From: Polynucleobacter sp. 80A-SIGWE
Lineage (GTDB): Bacteria; Pseudomonadota; Gammaproteobacteria; Burkholderiales; Burkholderiaceae
Reading direction: 5' to 3'
Assembly: GCF_018882295.1 (NCBI RefSeq)
Contig: NZ_JACVOR010000002.1
Coordinates: 558,001 to 622,000 of the forward strand
DNA: 64,000 nt
This document shows positions 30,823-38,703 of this stretch, one piece after another; the stretch's first letter is position 1, and each line of letters starts with the position of its first letter. The position numbers were made by a program, and so were the translations under genes. The notes under the pieces are model-generated. The model saw only the letters and a program-made list of their open reading frames with translations, searched no databases and was not told the origin of the DNA.

Positions 30823-31317
30823 TTAGTAGGCGCGAGTATTTTTGTACTTTTGGTCCCAAGCATTTTTATAAGCCGCGGTCATACCGATCATGATGGACGT
30901 GGTCCATGCCAATGAAAAGAGGCCGCTAAATGAGATGAAAAATGCGAAGGTTTTCCATCCATTAACCAAGGTGTCAGACTCAAAACCCACAGTTGTATAG
31001 CAACTTCCTGCAAAGAGAATTGCGGCCAAGGGGGTTTGCATGATGCCAAGGCCAATAATGAAGAAAGACCAAAGGAGAATCTCCAATAGGTGAATCAAGG
31101 CTAGAAATACAAAGGTTGCATAGAAATGAAAGAAAACCCGGTTGTATTGGGTTAGCTTAATGTTGTCACGTGTCAAACGCTCGAAGCGCATAAAGAGGTG
31201 ATTAATGGTGCTGCCATGAAACATCAGAATGAGAATCAAGCAAGCAATTCCCCAGACGGTATCCCGCGCCAGCAATACAAAAGGGAAGTCGGCGAATGCG
31301 GTGAGGATGTTATTCAT
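30823..31317 (-). CDS. Small ion-channel-like membrane protein (Ion_trans_2 type)
   Basis: Membrane protein of 164 residues with helices at about 15-34, 66-90 and 123-146. A re-entrant pore region at 97-113 carries CYTTVGFES, similar to the T-V-G-Y/F filter of two-helix potassium channels. It has one hydrophobic helix before the pore pair and no visible RCK/TrkA regulatory domain. The filter is TVGFE rather than TVGYG, so ion selectivity may differ. It is divergent from the MFS gene at 31400, with an 82-base gap. The role is inferred only from topology and the filter. Confidence 0.65.
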   Translation of the reverse strand: MNNILTAFADFPFVLLARDTVWGIACLILILMFHGSTINHLFMRFERLTRDNIKLTQYNRVFFHFYATFVFLALIHLLEILLWSFFIIGLGIMQTPLAAILFAGSCYTTVGFESDTLVNGWKTFAFFISFSGLFSLAWTTSIMIGMTAAYKNAWDQKYKNTRAY

Positions 31318-31399
31318 GTGGTCGGTATTGGGTGGGTTCAGGCATTGATTTCTTTGTCGGTTGATAATGGCACATCTCTAATTTCATGTAAAGAAACCC

Positions 31400-32629
31400 T
31401 TGACCGAGCATCACATGCCAGGCGGAAAGAGCAAAGAGCGCTTTTTCTTATTCTCCCTGGCCGGAATTCAGTTCACCCATATCCTGGACTTCATGATCAT
31501 GATGCCTTTGGGCCCCGAATTTATTCGTGAGCTCAATATCAATACGCATGAGTTTGGCCTATTACTCTCTTCCTATACTTTTGCCGCGGCAATTGCCGGT
31601 GTCTTCGCTACGTATTTTGTAGACCGCTTTGAGAGAAGGGTACTTCTACTCAGTCTTTATGCTTGCTTCATTATTGCAACCTTAGTTTGTGGTTTGGCCC
31701 CTGACTACCATTCGCTATTTATTGCTCGCGCATTCGCAGGAGCATTTGGCGGCATCTTGGGTTCACTGGTTCAAACCATCATTGCGGATTCAATACCGTT
31801 CGAACGCAGAGGTAAGGCTTTGGGTACGGTGATGTCGGCGTTCTCTGTATCTACAGTTGCAGGTGTGCCGCTGAGTTTATTCCTGGCTAATAACATTCCA
31901 TCTTTAGGATGGCGTGCGCCATTTATCTTTATCGCTTTGGTATCGAGCCTCATCCTGTATTTAGGCTATCGCAATATCCCTAAGATTTCTGGACACCTAG
32001 GTCATACCCATGAGGGTAGTCGCCTCAGTCAAATCTGGAATATCTTTGTCGCCCACCAGCATCTGCGTGCATTTATTTTTATGGCGCTGATTATGTTGAC
32101 TGGGTTTTCTGTGATTCCCTATATCGCTCTCTATCTGACATCCAATGTAGGGATTGATAACTCCTATATTTCTTTAATTTATCTATGCGGCGGGATTGCT
32201 ACGCTGATGAGTTCTCGCATTATTGGGCATATGGCTGATCGTTACGGCAAGGTCAAGGTATTTAGAGCCCTTGCGGTGATCAGTCTTATTCCCTTGCTCG
32301 TGACGACCAATCTCATGCCGGTGCCGCTTTGGGTGGTGTTGATTAATTCCACCGCATTTTTTGTCTTGGTTTCAGGCCGTATGATTCCGGCGATGGCTAT
32401 CGTGAGTCAAGTTGTTGAGGCCAAAATTCGGGGAACCTTTATGAGTCTCGTAGGTTCAGTGCAGATGCTGGCATCTGGGCTAGCCTCTGTTATTGCTGGT
32501 GTAGTGGTTACCATTGGTGCCGATGGGAAGATGGATCACTACAACCTAGTTGGTTATGGCGCAGCTCTGTGTGGCTTGCTTACCTTCTGGTTGGTGGGCT
32601 ATATTCATACCGATAAACAGGCACGCTAA
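31400..32629 (+). CDS. MFS transporter, AraJ-like efflux family
   Basis: Major facilitator of 409 residues with twelve predicted transmembrane helices. The A-like motif between helices 2 and 3 is YFVDRFERRVLLL, and ARAFAGAFGGILGSLVQTIIADSIPFERRGKALG in helices 4-5 is typical of the arabinose/drug efflux group (DHA1). The open frame starts at a TTG (31400), but an ATG at 31415 gives MPGGKSKERFF, and either could be used. Substrate is unknown. It is followed after 30 bases by a dienelactone hydrolase gene and probably co-transcribed. Confidence 0.82.
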   Translation: MTEHHMPGGKSKERFFLFSLAGIQFTHILDFMIMMPLGPEFIRELNINTHEFGLLLSSYTFAAAIAGVFATYFVDRFERRVLLLSLYACFIIATLVCGLAPDYHSLFIARAFAGAFGGILGSLVQTIIADSIPFERRGKALGTVMSAFSVSTVAGVPLSLFLANNIPSLGWRAPFIFIALVSSLILYLGYRNIPKISGHLGHTHEGSRLSQIWNIFVAHQHLRAFIFMALIMLTGFSVIPYIALYLTSNVGIDNSYISLIYLCGGIATLMSSRIIGHMADRYGKVKVFRALAVISLIPLLVTTNLMPVPLWVVLINSTAFFVLVSGRMIPAMAIVSQVVEAKIRGTFMSLVGSVQMLASGLASVIAGVVVTIGADGKMDHYNLVGYGAALCGLLTFWLVGYIHTDKQAR

Positions 32630-32659
32630 GCCCAATTCATTTTCAAAAGAGAGATCGAC

Positions 32660-33346
32660 ATGATTACATTTCAAAGACCGGACGGCGCTTCAGTTGAGGC
32701 TTATTTAGTTGAGCCTACTAATCCAAAAAATGCTCCTGGCATAGTGGTGATTCAGGAGTGGTGGGGGCTTGATGATGAAATTAAAAATGTCGCCAACCGT
32801 TTAGCAAAAGCGGGGTACCGCGCTTTGGTTCCGGATCTCTATCGCGGCAAACTTGCGCTCGAGGCAAATGAAGCAGAGCACCTTATGAATGATCTTAATT
32901 TTGGTGATGCTGCTAGCCAAGATATCCGCGGTGCCGTTCAGTACCTCAAAGCAACTGGTAGCAATAAAGTCGCTGTCACAGGATTTTGTATGGGTGGTGC
33001 GCTGACGGTCTTATCTGCTGGACTTGTTCCAGAGTCCGATGGCACAGTGGTTTGGTACGGATATCCTCCATTAGAGTATGTTGACGCATCTGCCATGACA
33101 AAGCCGATGCTAGCGCACTGGGCTCTTCATGACGATTTCTTCTCCATTGCAGGCGTTGATCAATTGGAGGAGAAGCTCAAGGCTGCTGGGGTCACATATG
33201 ATTTCCAGCGCTATGACGCTAAGCATGCTTTTGCTAATCCAAAGTCGGATTCAAGGGGCTTGCCGCCATTGCAGTACAACTCAGCCGCTGCTGATTTAGC
33301 CTGGGAGCGCACGATGACTTTCTTAAAAAATACCCTAGGCAATTAA
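32660..33346 (+). CDS. Dienelactone hydrolase family protein
   Basis: Alpha/beta hydrolase of 228 residues. The family triad is visible: Cys110 in GFCMGGAL as nucleophile, Asp158 or Asp159 in LHDDFF, and His189 in AKHAF, with Glu33 in IQEWWGLDD, which in true dienelactone hydrolase holds the Cys in position. The enzyme would open lactones or hydrolyse esters; the classic role is aromatic degradation through chlorocatechol, but no other such genes are nearby. It probably acts in the cytoplasm because no signal peptide is seen. Confidence 0.88.
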   Translation: MITFQRPDGASVEAYLVEPTNPKNAPGIVVIQEWWGLDDEIKNVANRLAKAGYRALVPDLYRGKLALEANEAEHLMNDLNFGDAASQDIRGAVQYLKATGSNKVAVTGFCMGGALTVLSAGLVPESDGTVVWYGYPPLEYVDASAMTKPMLAHWALHDDFFSIAGVDQLEEKLKAAGVTYDFQRYDAKHAFANPKSDSRGLPPLQYNSAAADLAWERTMTFLKNTLGN

Positions 33347-33376
33347 TAGGTAATTAACAAGCAATTAAGGGCGTAT

Positions 33377-34162
33377 ATGTTTTTCAATTGGATTTATAGG
33401 CGTAGCAATACTCAGATTTTAATTATTCTGGTTTTGTTTTTCGTTGTATTGCTCGATGTAATGCCCCGCGTTTTGCAGGCTGTTCCGATGTTTGCCCCTA
33501 CCCAAGACAGTACTCGATTGGGTTTGAGTCTTTTTGGCTCGATCATTACTTTGAGCGGCCTCTTAATTGGTTTCTTATTAAACCAAGCTCAAACCAATTT
33601 TCGTGAAGTGCAATCCTTAGTTTCTAGAGAGGCTGGTCAAATTAATAATTTGGATCGTCTATTGGTTCGCTATGGGGATCCTGCAATCGCACCTGTTCGT
33701 AAGGAGTTATTTGAGTATATGAACTCGATCGTGTTTGATGAGTGGGATTTGATGAAGGATGGTTTGGGTAGTAAAAAGACCCATATGCTTTGGCGTGGAA
33801 TCTCTCGCCAGCTTCTATCTTTGGAGCCTCATACGAATAGGCAGACGGCAATGTATACCGATATCCTCAAAAAAGCGGAAGAGGTTGCTGAAAGCAGGGA
33901 GTCGCGCATAGAGCGATCTTCAGTACGCTTGCCGAATTTATTTTGGGTAGTCATCATCATCTGTATGGTGGCCTTACTTGGTATTAATACCTTGTTCTTG
34001 CCTTCAGACTCATTTTTCATGGGTTTGAAAATTTTGCCAGTTACGTTGGGCGCACTTATCTCGCTATTGGTGATTACAGATCAACCTTTTAAAGGCCAAA
34101 GCTGCGTTAAGGCTGACCCGTTCTTAAAAATTATCGAGTCTATAAAAACTCGTACCGAATAA
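33377..34162 (+). CDS. DUF4239-type (bestrophin-like) membrane protein
   Basis: Membrane protein of 261 residues. Two hydrophobic helices lie near the N-terminus (about 13-33 and 48-68) and two near the C-terminus (about 188-208 and 214-234), separated by a soluble, charged helical region. The conserved GFLLNQAQTNFREVQSLVSREAGQINNLDRLL segment resembles DUF4239 proteins, which are annotated as bestrophin-like. The helix arrangement and NF..V...V..EA pattern support the family, but the function is unknown. It follows the hydrolase gene by 30 bases. Confidence 0.65.
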   Translation: MFFNWIYRRSNTQILIILVLFFVVLLDVMPRVLQAVPMFAPTQDSTRLGLSLFGSIITLSGLLIGFLLNQAQTNFREVQSLVSREAGQINNLDRLLVRYGDPAIAPVRKELFEYMNSIVFDEWDLMKDGLGSKKTHMLWRGISRQLLSLEPHTNRQTAMYTDILKKAEEVAESRESRIERSSVRLPNLFWVVIIICMVALLGINTLFLPSDSFFMGLKILPVTLGALISLLVITDQPFKGQSCVKADPFLKIIESIKTRTE

Positions 34163-34183
34163 TCTTCACTACATTATTTTTTT

Positions 34184-34681
34184 ATGCATCTTTTCGCTGA
34201 AAACCTCGCTGTTGAACTTTCTTCTTATTACCGCAACCTGGCTTTAGGGCATGGTGTGATTCCCAAGGTCTTCACCTTGGTAAACGGGGCGGGGGATCAA
34301 TACCTCTTTTTCATTGATGATCTGCGCATGAGTAAAGAGGAAGAAGATCAATTCTTGGCTTATATCGTTCAAGAGCATGAGGCTGTTTGCTACGCACGAG
34401 GAACTTTAGTCATTCTGGACAAATCCCAGCAGTTGATCGAGTTTGCAGTAATCGACCGGGATGATGCTGAAGCCATTGTGTGCTCAGCCCAATTAACGCG
34501 AGATATTGACGATAAGCCGGTTGGTCTTGCTGAGTTTGAGAAAACCTTAGCTCCTAAAAAATCCATCTTCTTTAGCGGTCTCTTTGAGCCCATTAAGTTA
34601 TCGGAAGATAGGGCGGAAGAATTTGAAAGCCTTTGGGATGAAATGAAGCCCAAAATCTTGCATCGAACTATGGGTATCTGA
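34184..34681 (+). CDS. Hypothetical soluble protein
   Basis: Protein of 165 residues, acidic, without signal peptide or transmembrane helix. I do not recognise the family. The predicted content is alternating strands and helices: KVFTLVNGAGDQYLFFIDDL, then YIVQEHEAVCYARGTLVILD and LIEFAVIDRDDAEAIVCSAQL, which look like a beta-sheet core. It starts 21 bases after the DUF4239 gene and is likely in the same transcript. The following 164 bases to the TolC gene show no clear terminator or promoter. Confidence 0.6.
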   Translation: MHLFAENLAVELSSYYRNLALGHGVIPKVFTLVNGAGDQYLFFIDDLRMSKEEEDQFLAYIVQEHEAVCYARGTLVILDKSQQLIEFAVIDRDDAEAIVCSAQLTRDIDDKPVGLAEFEKTLAPKKSIFFSGLFEPIKLSEDRAEEFESLWDEMKPKILHRTMGI

Positions 34682-34845
34682 TCGCCTATTAAACATCCAC
34701 TAAGCCCCCATGTAAGAAGTAATCCAATGGCGGTAGCTAAACCCCATTAATGCGGCTTCAATTGCACTTTCGTCATGTGCCGGGGCTAGGATGGGTGACT
34801 TGCGTAATAATGATCTTATTGCCAATCATTTAACTATGTTGATTC

Positions 34846-36072
34846 ATGCGTAAGTCATTAATGCGTTTTGCCGCTTTGCTTGGCGCCTCTCTCATTTCCA
34901 GTTTTTCGCTGGCTCAATCCGCGCCTTCTGGACTGGGCGAATATGCGCCAATTTCTTTAACCCAGTATCTCCAAACCGTTAAGGAAAACAATGCCATCAT
35001 CGGCAATAAGCGTTTGGGCAAAGAAACAGCAGCAGCTATAAAACAATCCTTATCGCTTTATCAAACGAGGCCTACAGTAAGCTATACAAAGGGTACTTTC
35101 TATCAATCGGTTCCATACAGCCCATATAGCAATCCAACATCTAGCACCTATGGATTAAATGTATTTATGGAAGGCTGGAACAAACGTTCTACTCGCTCTG
35201 ATTTTGGTGAGGCCGAGATTGGTAGGAGTGAAGCTGATTACCAAGCTACTGAGTCCGAGGTTCAGGTGGCGGCTACCTTAGGTTACATTGATGCCCTAAG
35301 AAATCGTTTGCTATTTAACTCTTATGCATCTGCCGCTAAAAAAGTTTCTGGTTTGCCTCAGTCTTCCCAGACAAAAGACTCAACTCAGTTTCTGATTTAC
35401 CACGAGAATGTAAGCGCAAAGGATTTGCAATTTACCGCCCTGAGTCTATTGAATTACTCTGGGGATGGAATCAAGAAACTTCCTTTACCTATTGGCAAGC
35501 TTAATTTAGAGCCACAAAACTTCAATCCTGAAGAGTTAATCAATCAGGCGCTAGCTACTAGACCTGACATTGTGGTGCTTCAGGCAGCGATTAATTCGTC
35601 AGAAAAGAGTATCGCCATGGCCAGTGCAAATCGTAATTGGGATGTGCAGCCCTATGTTTCTTATACAACTACACCTCAGTACAGTTCAAGTGGCTACACC
35701 TATCTTCCGCAAAGTGGATTCTCGGCTGGCTTGTCGATTCCTATCCCAGTAAATAACTTTTTGCATAATGCCGACATCGTGCAGGCTGCCAATCAAAAGC
35801 TAGCCCTGGAGATGCAATTGCGTGATCTCAAAACCCAAGTGCGTGTTCAGGTAATGCAGTCGCTACTCCAATATGAATCAGCCAAGCAAATACTCTTACA
35901 GGCTAATAACGGTCTAGCAGATACTTCAAAGCTTGCAAATCAAGGCACTACAAAAGGCATCATGGATGTTCGAGATAAGGAGGGCGCCTTAATCGATGCA
36001 CAAACAAACCATGCAAAGGCACTGGTTAACGTTTGGCGCCAAAGTGGTAACTATACTGTTCCAAAGATATGA
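34846..36072 (+). CDS. TolC-family outer-membrane factor without partner pump
   Basis: Outer-membrane efflux/secretion channel protein of 408 residues. The signal peptide ends at SLA-Q (about residue 23). Two OEP-type halves are visible: SEADYQATESEVQVAATLGYIDALRNR in the first and LIDAQTNHAKALVNVWRQSGNY in the second, with SAGLSIPIPVNNFLHNADI as the beta-strand entrance region. It is shorter than TolC (about 470). No adaptor, RND or ABC gene adjoins it; instead its stop overlaps the start of a small secreted-protein gene at 36069 (ATGA), and more such genes follow. This suggests the channel serves those proteins, an inference from linkage alone. Confidence 0.75.
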   Translation: MRKSLMRFAALLGASLISSFSLAQSAPSGLGEYAPISLTQYLQTVKENNAIIGNKRLGKETAAAIKQSLSLYQTRPTVSYTKGTFYQSVPYSPYSNPTSSTYGLNVFMEGWNKRSTRSDFGEAEIGRSEADYQATESEVQVAATLGYIDALRNRLLFNSYASAAKKVSGLPQSSQTKDSTQFLIYHENVSAKDLQFTALSLLNYSGDGIKKLPLPIGKLNLEPQNFNPEELINQALATRPDIVVLQAAINSSEKSIAMASANRNWDVQPYVSYTTTPQYSSSGYTYLPQSGFSAGLSIPIPVNNFLHNADIVQAANQKLALEMQLRDLKTQVRVQVMQSLLQYESAKQILLQANNGLADTSKLANQGTTKGIMDVRDKEGALIDAQTNHAKALVNVWRQSGNYTVPKI

Positions 36073-36554
36073 AAATAGCATTCCTTATCCCATTGTTTGG
36101 CTGTGCCACTGCGGTTGCCGCTCCTCCAGTTGTTGGTCCTGGTGGATTGACGCCTCAGCAAGTTATCGCCCACCGCCAGGGTGTTGATATTGGGGCAAGA
36201 CATTCAGCAGCCCAAAGCGTTGCAGGTTCTAGAGCAGATGAATATTCGGCCATGAGCCCAGGCTCTAGTCAGGCAAGGTTTTTATTTAATAGCACGGTGA
36301 TGGATGCTATTGGTCAAAGCTCAAACCAATCCGGACTCCCATCAGCAAATAATTTAAGTTCGGCCTACATCAGCTTTATCGAAAAGGATGTTGGCACCAA
36401 TGCGAATGACAAGGTTCCCCCCAATCCCTTTGCCTCAAAGGTGGAGAAAAGTCAGGTACAAGGTATGGTGTTTTTGAATTCGACCCAAGTGCTACCTCCA
36501 GCTTCTTCAGTCCAACAAAATATCAACGTTTCATCACCTATAAAAAGCAAATGA
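36069..36554 (+). CDS. Secreted hypothetical protein, TolC-cassette gene 1
   Basis: Protein of 161 residues with a signal peptide cleaved near residue 18 (TAVAA-PP). The mature part is polar, rich in Ser, Asn, Gln and Ala, with no cysteine and little predicted structure. SSAYISFIEKDVGTNANDKVPPNPFASKVEK is its most structured-looking stretch. It overlaps the TolC-family gene before it and the Gly-rich gene after it by 4 bases each, so it is translationally coupled to both. It lacks the Pro-rich modules shared by the next three proteins. No family recognised. Confidence 0.65.
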   Translation: MKIAFLIPLFGCATAVAAPPVVGPGGLTPQQVIAHRQGVDIGARHSAAQSVAGSRADEYSAMSPGSSQARFLFNSTVMDAIGQSSNQSGLPSANNLSSAYISFIEKDVGTNANDKVPPNPFASKVEKSQVQGMVFLNSTQVLPPASSVQQNINVSSPIKSK

Positions 36555-37336
36555 AAACAAAACTCCTAATCACTTCATTGAGCCTAATAGCAACATCTGC
36601 CTATGCTCAGCCATCAATACCATCTGTTGGTATCCCACCCCCAACAGTAAGGGCAGAGATACCTGGCCAAGGAGTGCCATCTATGCCTCAACCCTCAATA
36701 CATACCCCAACACCACAAATGAATAGTGGCGGCCCGCAGCCTGATGTTGGTATGCCTCCTCCGCATGTCATGCGTGCAGAGATGTCCGATAAAGTGGGAG
36801 GGTCTGTGAATAGCCAATTGCCTCCGAATAGCACATTCCCTCCAGCTAGTGTTGGTGCTACTGGTGGTACTGGTGGTAACGGTGGAAATGGCGGCTTGTT
36901 GATTGGTAATGGCGGTACTGGTGGTACTGGTGGTGCTGGTGGAAGTGGTGCAATACCAAAACCTCCGTCAACTATGTACAACGGTGTAGGCCCATTACCT
37001 GCGAATGATGCAAAAGGCCCAACTAGTGTTGGTGCTACTGGTCTTGCAACACCACTGCCCAGAGGGATAGGGCCGACGCCTTTGAAAAATGACGATGTTG
37101 GAACTAATAGTTACGTTCTGTTTATACCTGGACCTCCACCAGAGACTGATAACGATGACGTTGCCCCAACTCCACTTCCACCAGATACAACCTCCAAGCT
37201 AGTGGTTCTGGGTCAGTCACAGGGTCAGTCTCAGGCTCAGGCTCAGGCTCAGGCTAATGCTCAGGCTAAGGCTCAGAGGCTTGAAAAAGCAGCAGAAGCT
37301 TTGGATATGCCAAATGGGGTTAAAACATCTAAATAA
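36551..37336 (+). CDS. Secreted Pro/Gly-rich repeat protein, TolC-cassette gene 2
   Basis: Low-complexity secreted protein of 261 residues. A signal peptide (cleavage near 20, AYA-QP) is followed by two copies of a Pro module, SVGIPPPTVRAEIP at 25-38 and DVGMPPPHVMRAEM at 65-78. A Gly-Gly-X block lies at about 101-133, a second module GPLPANDAKGPTSVGATG at 147-164, an acidic Pro-rich stretch, then a Gln-Ser/Gln-Ala repeat at 222-242 and a Lys/Glu-rich helix. No cysteines. Such composition suits an extended surface or matrix protein. A UUCG-loop terminator follows at 37341. Confidence 0.65.
   Translation: MKTKLLITSLSLIATSAYAQPSIPSVGIPPPTVRAEIPGQGVPSMPQPSIHTPTPQMNSGGPQPDVGMPPPHVMRAEMSDKVGGSVNSQLPPNSTFPPASVGATGGTGGNGGNGGLLIGNGGTGGTGGAGGSGAIPKPPSTMYNGVGPLPANDAKGPTSVGATGLATPLPRGIGPTPLKNDDVGTNSYVLFIPGPPPETDNDDVAPTPLPPDTTSKLVVLGQSQGQSQAQAQAQANAQAKAQRLEKAAEALDMPNGVKTSK
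36851..36949 (+). repeat. Gly-Gly-X coding block
   Basis: Encodes about 33 residues dominated by GGT and GGN triplets (residues 101-133 of the gene 2 protein), interrupted once by LLI. The DNA is a run of GGTGGT/GGTAAC-like units. Gly-Gly-X tracts of this kind can form polyglycine II helices. Confidence 0.7.
37214..37276 (+). repeat. Hexanucleotide (CAGGCT-like) in-frame repeat
   Basis: Short tandem units of six bases encode QSQGQSQAQAQAQANAQAK (19 of the 21 residues in the tract). Because the unit is a multiple of three, slippage would change protein length without a frameshift. Confidence 0.75.
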
Positions 37337-37340
37337 GAGG

Positions 37341-37358
37341 CCTGCTTCGGCAGGTTTT
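37341..37358 (+). terminator. UUCG tetraloop terminator after cassette gene 2
   Basis: CCTGC-TTCG-GCAGG (37341-37354), an extra-stable UUCG hairpin, followed by TTTT. The stem is short and the T-run only four long, so read-through into cassette gene 3, 41 bases on, is likely. Confidence 0.75.
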
Positions 37359-37398
37359 CATACAAGCCTATTTGTCAAAACTTAAGATATAGAAAAAA

Positions 37399-38094
37399 AT
37401 GAAAACACTCTTAATCGCCACGTTGGGCTTGTTGGCAACATCTGTGTATGCTCAGCCGGGACCCGGCATCCGTAATGAAGTAGGTTTACCTCCTCCAACA
37501 GTCAGAGCCGACACTCCTCGTGAATCGGGACCCTCAACGCCTTCAGCCCCAACGCGAGATAGTTATTTTAATAGCCTCCCGAATGTGTATGTTCCTGCCA
37601 AAACAGAAATGCCTCATGCGGCAACACCATCCATGCCTGAACCAGCAATTCAAAGGCAGGAGCCACAATTCATTGGTGGTCCACAGTCTGCTGTTGATGG
37701 TTCACTGCTCAATGATAGGGTGAACAAGCTGCCTACTCCAACTACTGTTGGTGCCACTGGTGTTTCAACACCAATGCCTCCACTGCCCGGCAATGATGCA
37801 AAAGGTCCAACTAGTGTTGGTGCTAGTCAAAGCGGAGCGCAGGCTAGGGCTGAGACTAAGAGTGAAAGGCAGACTAAGAATGAGACGGAGCGAATGGCTG
37901 CTGCGATTGTAGCGAGCGAATTAGTGATTCTGTACAACACAATACCGTCTGTTGGTGTGCCACCTCCAGCAGTCAGAGCTGAAATACCTCGTGAAGCAAT
38001 ACCACTACCTGCGAATGATACAAAAGCTCCAACTGGTGTTGGTGTTGACATTGACTATAACGATATGGTTATGAGATTGGTTCCGCATATATGA
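37399..38094 (+). CDS. Secreted Pro-rich protein, TolC-cassette gene 3
   Basis: Protein of 231 residues related to genes 2 and 4. A signal peptide (VYA-QP, about residue 19) is followed by the Pro module EVGLPPPTVRADTP (27-40), a unique Tyr/Asn-containing stretch, the block QRQEPQFIGGPQ shared with gene 4, a second-type module (LPGNDAKGPTSVGAS, about 128-143), a charged helical segment, then another Pro module SVGVPPPAVRAEIP (184-197) and PLPANDTKAPTGVGVD. The end (NDMVMRLVPHI) is not repetitive. The start follows the UUCG terminator by 41 bases and the stop overlaps gene 4. Function unknown. Confidence 0.62.
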   Translation: MKTLLIATLGLLATSVYAQPGPGIRNEVGLPPPTVRADTPRESGPSTPSAPTRDSYFNSLPNVYVPAKTEMPHAATPSMPEPAIQRQEPQFIGGPQSAVDGSLLNDRVNKLPTPTTVGATGVSTPMPPLPGNDAKGPTSVGASQSGAQARAETKSERQTKNETERMAAAIVASELVILYNTIPSVGVPPPAVRAEIPREAIPLPANDTKAPTGVGVDIDYNDMVMRLVPHI

Positions 38095-38642
38095 TGCAAA
38101 AACTCCTACTAGTGCTGGGGCTGGTCGCCACGTTGGGCTTATTGGCAACATCTGCTTATGCGCAGCCGGGGCCCGGCATCCGTAATGAAGTAGGCGTGCC
38201 TCCTCCTACATTCAGGGCAGACACTCCTCGTGAATCCGGACCCTCGATGCCTCAACCGGGAATTCAAAGGCAGGAGCCACAATTCATTGGTGGTCCACAG
38301 CCATCTGTGAGTGGAAGTAATGGGCCACCAACTGGATGTAATGCGGCGGGTGAAAATTGTACCGGTGTAACTGGACAGCCATCCGTCAGTCAAATTAACG
38401 CGCTGCCAGTTCCTTCGGTGACCATGTACAACGGAGTAGGTCCATTGCCCGCGAATGTTGCAAGGGCTCCAACTCCTGTTGGCGCTACTGGTGTTACAAC
38501 ACCAATGCTTCCACTGCCTACCAATGACGCAAAAGGTCCAACTAGTGTTGTGGATGGTGTAATCGAATCGGTGGCTCAGTCGAAAGAGGCGGCGGTAGAG
38601 TCATTTATTAATAATGTGGAGAATTTGGAAGTTAGAAACTAA
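38091..38642 (+). CDS. Secreted Pro-rich protein, TolC-cassette gene 4
   Basis: Protein of 183 residues and closest paralogue of gene 3. The signal peptide ends at AYA-QP (about 25), the Pro module EVGVPPPTFRADTP is at 33-46, then QRQEPQFIGGPQ, a small loop with two cysteines (CNAAGENC, residues 83-90, possibly a disulfide), then GPLPANVARAPTPVGATG and TNDAKGPTSVV, and a helical acidic C-terminus. A 40-base block (38261-38300) is identical to one in gene 3 (37647-37686), implying recent duplication. The ATG overlaps the gene 3 stop. Confidence 0.62.
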   Translation: MMQKLLLVLGLVATLGLLATSAYAQPGPGIRNEVGVPPPTFRADTPRESGPSMPQPGIQRQEPQFIGGPQPSVSGSNGPPTGCNAAGENCTGVTGQPSVSQINALPVPSVTMYNGVGPLPANVARAPTPVGATGVTTPMLPLPTNDAKGPTSVVDGVIESVAQSKEAAVESFINNVENLEVRN

Positions 38643-38660
38643 TGACAGATATATAAAAGA

Positions 38661-38680
38661 CCTGCTTCGGCAGGTTTTTT
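38661..38680. terminator. UUCG tetraloop terminator at the end of the cassette
   Basis: The same CCTGC-TTCG-GCAGG hairpin as at 37341, here with six T following and an A-rich flank before, so it can also serve the convergent lipoprotein gene at 38704. Confidence 0.88.
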
Positions 38681-38703
38681 GTTGCCAATAAGAACGCTAG
38701 CAA

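Noticed and set aside
36688..36981. Minus-strand open frame of 97 codons, proline-rich
   Set aside because: It is the complement of the Gly-Gly-X and Pro modules of cassette gene 2 (GGT/ACC codons read backwards), has no ribosome site and no independent support.
36551..38642. CRISPR-like array or mobile element in the repeat region
   Set aside because: Repeats are coding, irregularly spaced and in frame; no regular direct repeats with spacers, and no transposase or cas gene.
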